Shown here: in pieces, positions 1 through 7,693 of the stretch
How positions within the stretch are numbered: the first letter of the stretch is position 1
How the letters are laid out: each line of letters opens with the position of its first letter
NCBI RefSeq assembly: GCF_039540195.1
Contig: NZ_BAABEO010000023.1
Span: forward strand, 1-64,000
DNA from: Zafaria ginkgonis
GTDB taxonomy: Bacteria; Actinomycetota; Actinomycetes; Actinomycetales; Micrococcaceae
Direction: 5' to 3'
DNA length: 64,000 bases
The notes under the pieces: generated by a model
Database searches by the model: none
What the model was told of the DNA's origin: nothing
The model's input: the letters and a program-made list of their open reading frames with translations, nothing else
Translations under genes and position numbers: made by a program

Positions 1-33
1 GGCATCGCCGACCCCTACGCGGCCAAGAAGTAG
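1..33 (+). CDS. C-terminal end of an upstream gene (partial)
   Basis: The window opens inside a reading frame whose last ten residues read GIADPYAAKK before a TAG stop. Too little is present to name a product. A hairpin follows 26 bases after the stop, which supports a real gene end here. The gene is convergent with the amidohydrolase on the other strand. Confidence 0.5.
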   Translation, partial: GIADPYAAKK

Positions 34-59
34 CGGACCCCACCGCAACGGACCTGCAG

Positions 60-95
60 CAGGGCCCGGCTCCACCTCCGTGGAACCGGGCCCTG
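60..95. terminator. Bidirectional hairpin terminator
   Basis: Inverted repeat with 15-base arms (60-74 and 81-95, one mismatch) around the 6-base loop cctccg. It lies between the end of the plus-strand gene (33) and the end of the minus-strand amidohydrolase (116), so it can end both transcripts. There is no clear T-tract. Confidence 0.65.
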
Positions 96-115
96 CCCGC
101 ATCGGGCCATGGCGC

Positions 116-1747
116 CTACGTGCGGTCCTTTTCGTAGACGGCGCGACCGCCGACGACCGTGCGCAGGACCTGCGTGTCCAGCAGCACGGCCGGGTCCGCC
201 CCATTCGCCTCCGCGGCGAGCACATCCGTGTCCAGGACCAGGAAGTCGGCATAAAGACCGGCGGCCAGGCGGCCGATCTCGTGTTCCGCCCCGCAGGCCC
301 AGGCGGAATCGCGGGTGGCGTGTTCAAGCGACTGGGCCAGCGGCAGGGCGAAGTCCGGGAGGTTGGTCCCGGCGTTCGCATCCAGCGCCGAGGACCGGGT
401 GGTGGCCACGTACATGTTGGGCAGCGGGGCGTGCGGCGAGGTGGGGGAGTCGGTGCCGAAGGCAAGCCGCGCTCCGGCATCGGTCATCCACGGCCAGGGA
501 AAGCCGCGCTCCACCCGGTCGTCGTCCAGCTTCTCCCGCCAGTTCCCGCCGATCGCCGGATCGGCGTGGACCGGCTGCATGCTCGCGGTGATCCCGAGCG
601 AGGCAAGCCGATCGACGTCGGCCCGGTCGACGAGTTCGAGGTGCTCGATGCGGTGCCGGCGTTCGCGCGGGCCGTTCGCCACCACCGCATGCTCGACGGC
701 GTTGATGGCGATCCGCACCGCCTCGTCGCCGATGGCGTGCATGGCCACCTTCAATCCTGCCGCGTCCGCGGCGGCGACCACCGGTGCAAGCTCTTCAAGG
801 CCCCAGATCGGGTCGGCATTCGTCCCGTCGGCGTAGGGCGCTCCCAGGACGGCGGTGCAGCCGTCGATGGTGCCATCAATGATCACCTTGATTCCGACGA
901 CGCGCAGGAAAGGCGAAGAGTGCTCGAGGGCGAGTTCGGCCGCCCGCTGGACCTGGGCCAGGTTGTCCCCTGCCGATGCGGTGTTGTTCACGCGCCAGTA
1001 AGCGATGAGCCGGCTGGTGAGCGTGCCCTCCTTTTCCGCGCGCTTGAAGGTCTCCAGGTCGGTCTCGTTGAATCCCATGTCGCAGGCCGTGGTGACTCCG
1101 GCCTCCCGATAGGCACGCTGGACGGCAGCCAGGCTTGCCTCGTGTTCGTTCTCGCCCACTCGTGAGTCGAGGAACGGGAGCACGATGTCGTAGAAGGCGT
1201 TCTCGTCGATGTAACCGGTGGCGTGGCCGCCGGAATCGCGCTTGATGGTGCCGCCGTGCGGGTTTGGGGTGTCATCGGTGATCCCGAGTTCCGCCAGGGC
1301 GGCCGTGTTCACCCAGACCGAGTGGAAGTCATAGGCGAAGGCGTAGACAGGTTTGTCGGGCACCACGGCGTCGAGCATGTCCGCGTGCGGAACGCCATCC
1401 GGGATCGCGCCGTGAAGCCAGCCGGTGGCGAGGACCCGCGGGGAGTCCGGGCGCTCGGTGTCCCGCTCCTTGATCCGCTGCTGGATCTGTTCGACCGAGC
1501 CGGCACCCCACAGGTCGACCTGGCCGAGGGCTTCGCCGGTGCCGATCACGTGGGCATGGCCGTCGACGAATCCGGGCACAACCAGGCGCCCGGCAAGGTC
1601 GATCGCCTCCGCTTCCGGGCACAGGCGGCGGGCCGTGCCGGAGTCGCCGACGTAGAGGATCCGTTCGTCCTGGACGAGCATGGCCTCGGCCCAGCGCCGG
1701 GTGTCGGCCGTGAAAATTCGGGCGTTGGTGTAGAGCTGGGTGGTCAC
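116..1747 (-). CDS. Amidohydrolase family protein (YtcJ/Amidohydro_3 type)
   Basis: A 543-residue metal-dependent amidohydrolase. An N-terminal beta segment leads to the metal-binding HAH at residues 64-66. Later come a conserved Lys near 287, HAIGD (337-341), RIEHLEL (366-372) and GTDSP (431-435), which is the layout of the YtcJ-like Amidohydro_3 family. Those enzymes cleave amide or cyclic amide bonds; the substrate cannot be read from sequence. There is no signal peptide, so it should be cytoplasmic. The GTG start is chosen because it overlaps the TGA of the preceding gene by four bases (1744-1747). It is the last gene of a permease, serine hydrolase, amidohydrolase operon, which suggests catabolism of an imported N-containing compound. 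Confidence 0.88.
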   Translation of the reverse strand: MTTQLYTNARIFTADTRRWAEAMLVQDERILYVGDSGTARRLCPEAEAIDLAGRLVVPGFVDGHAHVIGTGEALGQVDLWGAGSVEQIQQRIKERDTERPDSPRVLATGWLHGAIPDGVPHADMLDAVVPDKPVYAFAYDFHSVWVNTAALAELGITDDTPNPHGGTIKRDSGGHATGYIDENAFYDIVLPFLDSRVGENEHEASLAAVQRAYREAGVTTACDMGFNETDLETFKRAEKEGTLTSRLIAYWRVNNTASAGDNLAQVQRAAELALEHSSPFLRVVGIKVIIDGTIDGCTAVLGAPYADGTNADPIWGLEELAPVVAAADAAGLKVAMHAIGDEAVRIAINAVEHAVVANGPRERRHRIEHLELVDRADVDRLASLGITASMQPVHADPAIGGNWREKLDDDRVERGFPWPWMTDAGARLAFGTDSPTSPHAPLPNMYVATTRSSALDANAGTNLPDFALPLAQSLEHATRDSAWACGAEHEIGRLAAGLYADFLVLDTDVLAAEANGADPAVLLDTQVLRTVVGGRAVYEKDRT

Positions 1748-2970
1748 GCGATATCTTCCTTCAGGTTTGGTGCGGTTTCTGGGGCGAGGCGCTCCAGGGC
1801 GCTGCCCACGTCCAGCATCAGCCTGTCGTCGAGCCCATGGAGCTGGTCGGAGCCGGGGACGGGCCACGTGGAGAGCTTCACGATGACGGCATCGGCGCTC
1901 GGGGCGAGCCACAGGTACTGGCCATGGATTCCGACGCCACTCACATTGCCGTGCTCGTTCCCGGTGCACCACCACTGCCTGGTGTATGAACCGCGAGGGT
2001 GGATCGTCGTAAACGACGGATCGGTCATGGCGTGCGGGTCGCCCCCGGCGAGAATGCTGCGGACCCATTCCTCGGAAACCACCCGACCGCCCGGCGCCAG
2101 GCCGCCGTCGAGCATCAACTGCCCGACGCGGGCGAGGTCGCGTGCGGTGCACGAAACTCCTCCGTTCGCGAAGCCGAACCCCGTTGAATCGACGGTGATG
2201 GTCGCGTCGCGGTCGGCGTCGAGTTTGGACCACAGGTATTTCGAGAGGGCCTCGCAGTACCGAAGTCCGGTTACGCGCTCGACGATCCAGGCGAGGACGT
2301 CCGTGTTCGCGGAGCAGTACTGGAATTCACCCAGTTCGCCGTTTCCGGTGAGCGTGGCAAGGAAGGCGTAGGTGTCCGCGGGGTCGCCATCGTGGCGGGT
2401 GCGCCAGCCGGCTGAGCGGTCGTGGGTCTGCACTGTCGAGGAGGGGTCCGCGTAGTCCTCGTTGTAGTCGATGTGGATCGTCATATCGAGCACGTGCTGG
2501 ACGGTGGGTCCGTCGTACACGGACCCTGCCAGTTCGGGCACGTAGTCGACGACGGGGGCGGACGGAACGATCTTGCGTGAATCGATCAGGGCTCCGACGA
2601 CCAGGCCGCACAGGGACTTGGAAACGCTCATCACCAGATGCCGATCGTCCGGGGCAAACCCGGGCCGGTAGTACTCCGCAACCACTCGGTTGCGCTGCAG
2701 CACCAGGAACGCATCCGTGTACGTCGCTTCGAGCCGCTGCGTCAGGTCCGGGATCCCCGGCTCCAGGACGTCGAGGCGGACCGTGGCGGACGGCGGGGCA
2801 ACCGGGAGGCGGCGGGCCACTGTGGCCGTCGGCAGCAGTTCGCCCAGGTGCGCGAATGCCCATCTGTTGTGGGGCCCCTCCTGCCAGGTGTCGAGCGTTG
2901 GCGCCCCGGCCGGAGCGCCGGGATAGCGGGAGGGGTGCGTGCCGGTGGAGGCAATGACGACGTCGGTCAT
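1744..2970 (-). CDS. Serine hydrolase, beta-lactamase / 6-aminohexanoate-dimer hydrolase type
   Basis: A 408-residue class C beta-lactamase-fold hydrolase. The catalytic SxxK motif is S115-V-S-K118 and the second motif is Y218-C-S-A-N222, resembling the Tyr-x-Ser of NylB-type 6-aminohexanoate-dimer hydrolases rather than penicillin-binding proteins. No signal peptide is visible, consistent with a cytoplasmic amide or ester hydrolase. The ATG start has a good AAGGAAGGA site eight bases upstream and overlaps the permease stop (ATGA, 2967-2970). Its own stop overlaps the amidohydrolase start. The pairing with a permease and an amidohydrolase points to stepwise amide degradation; the true substrate is unknown. 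Confidence 0.85.
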   Translation of the reverse strand: MTDVVIASTGTHPSRYPGAPAGAPTLDTWQEGPHNRWAFAHLGELLPTATVARRLPVAPPSATVRLDVLEPGIPDLTQRLEATYTDAFLVLQRNRVVAEYYRPGFAPDDRHLVMSVSKSLCGLVVGALIDSRKIVPSAPVVDYVPELAGSVYDGPTVQHVLDMTIHIDYNEDYADPSSTVQTHDRSAGWRTRHDGDPADTYAFLATLTGNGELGEFQYCSANTDVLAWIVERVTGLRYCEALSKYLWSKLDADRDATITVDSTGFGFANGGVSCTARDLARVGQLMLDGGLAPGGRVVSEEWVRSILAGGDPHAMTDPSFTTIHPRGSYTRQWWCTGNEHGNVSGVGIHGQYLWLAPSADAVIVKLSTWPVPGSDQLHGLDDRLMLDVGSALERLAPETAPNLKEDIA

Positions 2971-4445
2971 GCTGCGGATCCTTCCTTGACGGGGTATGGG
3001 TTGGCGGCGGGGTTCTTCGTGGACCGACGCTTCACGGACAGCCGCTGCAGGGCGATGTAGACCGCTGGCGTGACGATCAGGGAGACCGGGACCGAAAGGT
3101 CGATCGAGCCCAGGGCCGCGGCGAGTGGTCCGGTCCACACGCCGCTGGTGAGGAACAGTGCCGCGAGGCCGGCTCCGAGGAGCACGGCGAGGAGTCCGGG
3201 AACGTGCCATCCGCCGCTGTACCAGAAGGGGCTGCCGGGCCTTTCGTCGAAAAGGTCGTCGCCGTCGTAGCGGCCCCGGCGGAGGATGACGTCCGTGGCG
3301 AACACCGCCATGGTGGGCCCGGAGATCAACACCAGCAGCTGCAGCATGAGGTTGACGGCTTCCAGCAGGCTCGTGGACATCACGAGGTAGATGGTGAGCG
3401 CGGTGCCGATCGCTCCGACGACAACGGCCGACGGGATGCGCCGGATCGGTACGCCGATCGACTGGAAGGCCATGCTCGCGGTGTAGGTGGTCATGCCGTT
3501 GAGCGAGATGGTGTTGATGATGACGCCGGCCACGAAGAGGGGGCCGAGCCAGGCCGGGAGAAGCCCCAGGAGCGCGGATTCGATGCCAAGGTCCATGGCC
3601 GCCGCGTCAATGCCCGTGGCCAAAAGCGCACCCACGGCCGTGAAGAAGATGCTTGGCAGGGCACCGCCCAGGGACGTGGCGGCGATGATGTGCGGGGGCT
3701 TGGTGGAGCGCGGGAGGTAGCGGGCGAGGTCCGGGCTGTTCGAGTAGGACAGCGGAGTGGAGGCAAGGATGGCGAAGCCGATGGACATGGCGGACCACAG
3801 CGGCACACCCTGCAGGGGTTCCGCCGGCGCATAGCTCCAGTCGACGTGGGGCAGGATGAAGGCCGTGACCAGAAGGAAGATGACCAGCAGCACCAGCGCA
3901 ACCGCTGGATAGCATCGCAGGATCAGGCCGTGGCCGTAGACCGCTACCACCACGGTGATTGCAGCGACGGCGAGCGTCACCAACACCGGCCCGATGACGG
4001 GATCCGTCACTCCCACCTGAGCCAGGAGTTCGGCTCCCATGAATGAGGAAGCAAGCCAGTTGAGTGCCAGGAACACTGCCGAGATGAACCAGCCGAAGAA
4101 GGCGACAACAACCCTATTGCCGCGGATTCCGTAGATGGCTCGGGTGATGACGGAACCGGAGGTTCCCGCTGCGGGGCCGCTAATGGCAATGATGCCTGTC
4201 AGGATCCAGGGAAGGCTGCTGGCGATGATGACGAGGAAGGCCTGCCAGAGCTCAAGGCCGAGCAAAACCAGGGACGCGCCGATGGTGAAACTAAGGACGC
4301 TGACGTTGGGCGCCGCCCAGACCGGGAAGAGGTCGCGGGCTCGCCCACGCCGTTCGGAGGCATCGATGAGTTCGATGCCGCGAGTCTCGGGGTGGGCCAG
4401 CGGCCCTGGGGGGCTGACTGCGTCAGTCATGGGGGGCTGGGACAA
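2967..4445 (-). CDS. NCS1-family permease (cytosine/purine/hydantoin type)
   Basis: About 490 residues with roughly twelve hydrophobic segments. The NCS1 signature region near the N-terminus reads FPVWAAPNVSV, followed by long membrane helices; the polar C-terminus is Lys/Arg-rich. NCS1 proteins co-transport nucleobases, hydantoins, allantoin or related heterocycles with H+ or Na+. The start is uncertain. A TTG at 4445 has GAGAGGA six bases upstream, whereas the ATG at 4430 is preceded only by a C-run, so I prefer the TTG. It is the first gene of the three-gene operon and is divergent from the TetR gene, with the palindromic sites between them. Confidence 0.87.
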   Translation of the reverse strand: MSQPPMTDAVSPPGPLAHPETRGIELIDASERRGRARDLFPVWAAPNVSVLSFTIGASLVLLGLELWQAFLVIIASSLPWILTGIIAISGPAAGTSGSVITRAIYGIRGNRVVVAFFGWFISAVFLALNWLASSFMGAELLAQVGVTDPVIGPVLVTLAVAAITVVVAVYGHGLILRCYPAVALVLLVIFLLVTAFILPHVDWSYAPAEPLQGVPLWSAMSIGFAILASTPLSYSNSPDLARYLPRSTKPPHIIAATSLGGALPSIFFTAVGALLATGIDAAAMDLGIESALLGLLPAWLGPLFVAGVIINTISLNGMTTYTASMAFQSIGVPIRRIPSAVVVGAIGTALTIYLVMSTSLLEAVNLMLQLLVLISGPTMAVFATDVILRRGRYDGDDLFDERPGSPFWYSGGWHVPGLLAVLLGAGLAALFLTSGVWTGPLAAALGSIDLSVPVSLIVTPAVYIALQRLSVKRRSTKNPAANPYPVKEGSAA

Positions 4446-4504
4446 CGGTGTTCCTCTCGGACAAGGGTGGGCGCACAACGCCGGAAACCGAACCGCGAAC
4501 GCTG

Positions 4505-4544
4505 TTGGTCGGACGACCAATGCGATATTGGTCACTAATCCAAT
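4505..4544. promoter_or_regulatory. Twin palindromes, likely TetR operator
   Basis: Site 1 (4505-4520) is a perfect TTGGTCG/CGACCAA dyad with a 2-base centre. Site 2 (4527-4544) has ATTGG/CCAAT arms and repeats the TTGGTC core. Both lie in the short gap between the divergent TetR gene and the permease operon, the usual place for an autoregulatory TetR operator. Binding is inferred. Confidence 0.6.
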
Positions 4545-4556
4545 AGACTGGGCGGC

Positions 4557-5234
4557 ATGATGTCAAGCCCCACTTCCCAGCGAATCCGAAAACTCCCGGA
4601 AGAACGTCGCGCCGAGATCCTGTCCGAGGCCGCGAACATCGCCTTGGCCGAGGGCTTGGAGCGCATCACGCTCCGCGCCGTCGCTGACCGCTTGGGGGTT
4701 CGGCCCGGCTTGATCAGCCACTACTATCCGGCCGCGGAGGACCTGGTCATCGCGGCCTTTGTCCTTGCGGTGTCGGAAGAGCGCGAGGAACTGTTCCCGG
4801 CCGACGGCGACCCAGTCGCGCGCTTGGCGCACTTGGTTTCACGCATGGAAGGGGACGGCGCATTTGAGCTCACCCGGCTGTGGCTGAATGCCCGGCATCT
4901 CTGCCGCTTCAGCCCGGCACTCGCCGAGGCGCTGGAGCACCAGGAGCACCTGGACCGCCAGCGCCTGACATCACTCATCGAGGACGGAATGGCCACGGGG
5001 GATTTCACCGTTGGCGACCCCCTCGCCGCATGCGTCAGGATCTTCGTCGCGATCGACGGAGTCGGCGCCTACGTCAACAACACCCAAGCCTTTACGCATG
5101 AAGCCTTTACGCACTTCGTCTCGGACGTCGCGGAGTGGTCCCTCGGCATGCGCGCAGGCGAGCTGCGCACGGCGGTCGATCAGGTCTCCGGCGGGGACGT
5201 CCGGGCCAAGGCAAAGGACGACGCCGGCAGGTAG
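4557..5234 (+). CDS. TetR/AcrR-family transcriptional regulator (BetI-like)
   Basis: A 225-residue regulator with an N-terminal helix-turn-helix (roughly residues 18-65; ITLRAVADRLGVRPGLISHYY) and a helical ligand-binding domain like the BetI C-terminal region. Two consecutive ATG codons (4557, 4560) compete for the start and the Shine-Dalgarno site is weak. It is divergent from the permease operon and probably represses that operon and itself through the TTGGTC palindromes. A 15-base tandem duplication (5086-5113) gives AFTH twice in a row near residue 180. The last 55 bases overlap the convergent transglutaminase gene. Confidence 0.88.
   Translation: MMSSPTSQRIRKLPEERRAEILSEAANIALAEGLERITLRAVADRLGVRPGLISHYYPAAEDLVIAAFVLAVSEEREELFPADGDPVARLAHLVSRMEGDGAFELTRLWLNARHLCRFSPALAEALEHQEHLDRQRLTSLIEDGMATGDFTVGDPLAACVRIFVAIDGVGAYVNNTQAFTHEAFTHFVSDVAEWSLGMRAGELRTAVDQVSGGDVRAKAKDDAGR
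5086..5113 (+). repeat. 15-base in-frame tandem duplication in the TetR gene
   Basis: The 13-base string aagcctttacgca occurs at 5086-5098 and 5101-5113 with a 15-base period, so the reading frame is kept and five residues are duplicated in the regulatory domain. Confidence 0.8.
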
Positions 5235-7693
5235 CGGGCGCGCGCCCGCACCGCCGGCGGTGCGGCCGAGCTCAGGGCCCCCTCCACCTCCGCCAGCGCA
5301 CGAGCCAGGCTGCCCCCGGTGGCGGGTGCGGCGGCCGTGGGACGGCCGTAGGTGCCGGCCTCATAGGCCCGGCGCAGCAAGTCCAGCGCGTCGGCGGCCT
5401 CCGGGGTGCCGGACGCCAGCCGTCGGGTGAAGGCGGCCGGGCTCTCGGTGGGACGCGGTCCGTACCCGTAGTCCCGTGCGAGCGCCACCAGTTCCTGCCA
5501 CGCGGCCTCCGCGCCGAACTGCCAGGGAGCGGGCTGCCAGGAATCGGACTGCCCGGCGGCGTCGGTCGGGTGGTCCGGATCCTGCGGTGACCGGCCGCCG
5601 TCGATCAGGCGCAGCCGGCGCCGGCGCTGTTCCCGGCGGAGCAGCCAGGGCAGGAAGAGGAGGGCGGCGCCGGCCAGGCCTGCGGCGATCCACGGCAGGG
5701 CCCCGGTGGTGCGCGGTTCCTCCGCGGCCGTGGCTTGGGGCCCGGACACCTCGGGGGAGGGTTCGGTGGCCTCGGCGGTCGCTTCCATCGTCGGCAGGGA
5801 CACCGGGAAGTCCTCCATGGCGGGGTCGGCGGGAGCCGCGGTGGGTGCCGGGGCGTACTCCGGAACCGCGCCGCGCCCCGGCGTGGGTTCGAACGGGACC
5901 CACCCGATGCCCGGGAAATGCAGCTCGGGCCAGGCGTGCGCGTTCCGGGCGCTGAGCACGTACCCGGTCAGCACGGTGCCGTTGGGTCCCTGGCGGGTCT
6001 GCGAGGTTTCCCGGCCCGGGGAGTAGCCGATGGCGATCCTGCTGGGAATGCCCAAGGTCCTCGCCATCAGTGCCATCGCGGAGGCGTAGTGCACGCAGTA
6101 GCCGCTGCGCTGTTCCAGGAAGGCCCCAACGACGTCCAGCCCGCCGCCGTCGTAGCCCTGCTCCAGCGGGGTCTGCTCCGAGTAGGTGTATCCGGGTCCG
6201 CGGAGGTGGTTCTGCAGGGCGACGGCCTGCTCGTACGCGGTGGTGGCGCCGGCCTCGGCCACGACCCGGGACGCGGTTTCCGTCACGATCCCCGGCAATC
6301 CGTCGGGGACGGTGGAGTACTGGAGGGCGGTCCCGCCGGAGCGGGACCCGGAGCTGCGTTCCAGGCGTTCGGCGGTGACCGTGGGGGACCCGGAGACCAC
6401 CGTGTAGGCCTGTCCGGCGCTGGAGGTGCCCGCCATGGCCCGCAGGGTCGAGGTGTCCCGGGACCAACCCCACCGTCCCTCCAGCCCGGCCACCGAGCGT
6501 GCCCCGGCCGGCAGGGGGAGCCACGGGCTCTGGTACTCCTCGGTGACCACCCGGGTGACGGTGCCGCCGCCGGCGAGCGGTTCGCCGCCGGCGCGCGGCA
6601 GGCGCCCGGAGACGACGGAGACCACGGAGCGGTCGGCCAGTTCGTCGTCGGGCATCCAGCGGGCGGCGTCCAGGTCGCCGATGACGGCGGTGCGCAGGTA
6701 CAGCGGTGCCTCGGAGTTCGTGTAGTAGGAAACCGGGGCCGGACCGCGGGCGCTGCGCAGGTTGTTGCCCAGGTCCAGCAGGGTGCTGACCCCTGTGGGC
6801 CTGCCGATGGCGTTCAGCCGGGTCCCTTCCGGGAACAATCCGGTGCCGAACCCCGGCAGCAGCGGGGGAACCAACAGCATGGCGGCGATCGACGCGGCGA
6901 TGATTCCGGCGCCCCTCACCGTTCCGGCCCTCACCGTTCCGCCCGGCGGTGGACGGGACGGCAGGCGGGTGGCCTCCGGCAGGCGGGCAGCCCCCAGCAG
7001 CAGCAGGAAGGCGGCCGCCGTCGCGGCGAGGGGAACCAGGCCGGCGCCGGAGGTCTTGACCACCGAAGCGGCGGCCAGCACCGCCGCCAAGGGGAGGGCC
7101 GTTAGGGCGGGCATCAGGAGCCCGAACGCGACCAGGTCCACCATCAGGGCTGTCAGTCCCAGCAGCAGGCAGGTCATAAAAACCACCGGACGCTCGGACG
7201 CCACCGGAGCGGTCTCCGCGGCGGCGGTGTGGTTCGCCTCCGCGACCAGGTCAACGGCCAGGCGCAGCGTCGTCCCGTCGGGCACCAGGCCCCACCACCC
7301 CGTGCCGGGGAAGAAGAGCGGCGTCGCGGCCAGGCACAGGCCAAGCGCCCCCGCGATGGTGGGCACCGGCGTCGACGCCCCGGCCGCGCGCGCGGCCGCG
7401 GCAGCGCCGAGCGTGGCACCCACGCACACCACCACGGGGCCCAACCACGCCCATCCCACCAGCACTCCGGACAGGCTGGTGGCGGCGCAGAGCACCGCCA
7501 GCATCGCCGCCGCGCCGCGCCCGGCCTCCGCCCCCAGCCGGGACCACAGCCGCGCCCCGCCCCCGGAGCCCGACGCCGGCGGTTCCGGGACGGCGCCGGT
7601 CGGCCCGCCCTGTCCGTTCAGCCCGTTTTGGTCGTTTGGGGGTCGACCCTGTCCGGGCGGACGGGAACCGGCCGTGACCGCGGGGCGGCTCAC
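5180..7693 (-). CDS. Transglutaminase-like membrane protein (DUF3488-TgpA-DUF4129)
   Basis: An 837-residue protein. A Pro/Gly-rich N-terminal tail of about 70 residues is followed by a block of membrane helices (DUF3488-like), an extracytoplasmic transglutaminase core, one more membrane helix, and a cytoplasmic DUF4129-like C-terminus. Core residues visible are Cys533 (in GYCVHYASAM) and His586 (in NAHAWPELHF), followed by FEPTPG. The GTG start is set by a four-base overlap with the stop of the DUF58 gene. With MoxR and DUF58 it forms a common actinobacterial operon thought to work on cell-envelope proteins; its exact reaction is not established. Its 3' end overlaps the convergent TetR gene by 55 bases. 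Confidence 0.88.
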   Translation of the reverse strand: MSRPAVTAGSRPPGQGRPPNDQNGLNGQGGPTGAVPEPPASGSGGGARLWSRLGAEAGRGAAAMLAVLCAATSLSGVLVGWAWLGPVVVCVGATLGAAAAARAAGASTPVPTIAGALGLCLAATPLFFPGTGWWGLVPDGTTLRLAVDLVAEANHTAAAETAPVASERPVVFMTCLLLGLTALMVDLVAFGLLMPALTALPLAAVLAAASVVKTSGAGLVPLAATAAAFLLLLGAARLPEATRLPSRPPPGGTVRAGTVRGAGIIAASIAAMLLVPPLLPGFGTGLFPEGTRLNAIGRPTGVSTLLDLGNNLRSARGPAPVSYYTNSEAPLYLRTAVIGDLDAARWMPDDELADRSVVSVVSGRLPRAGGEPLAGGGTVTRVVTEEYQSPWLPLPAGARSVAGLEGRWGWSRDTSTLRAMAGTSSAGQAYTVVSGSPTVTAERLERSSGSRSGGTALQYSTVPDGLPGIVTETASRVVAEAGATTAYEQAVALQNHLRGPGYTYSEQTPLEQGYDGGGLDVVGAFLEQRSGYCVHYASAMALMARTLGIPSRIAIGYSPGRETSQTRQGPNGTVLTGYVLSARNAHAWPELHFPGIGWVPFEPTPGRGAVPEYAPAPTAAPADPAMEDFPVSLPTMEATAEATEPSPEVSGPQATAAEEPRTTGALPWIAAGLAGAALLFLPWLLRREQRRRRLRLIDGGRSPQDPDHPTDAAGQSDSWQPAPWQFGAEAAWQELVALARDYGYGPRPTESPAAFTRRLASGTPEAADALDLLRRAYEAGTYGRPTAAAPATGGSLARALAEVEGALSSAAPPAVRARARYLPASSFALARTSPPET

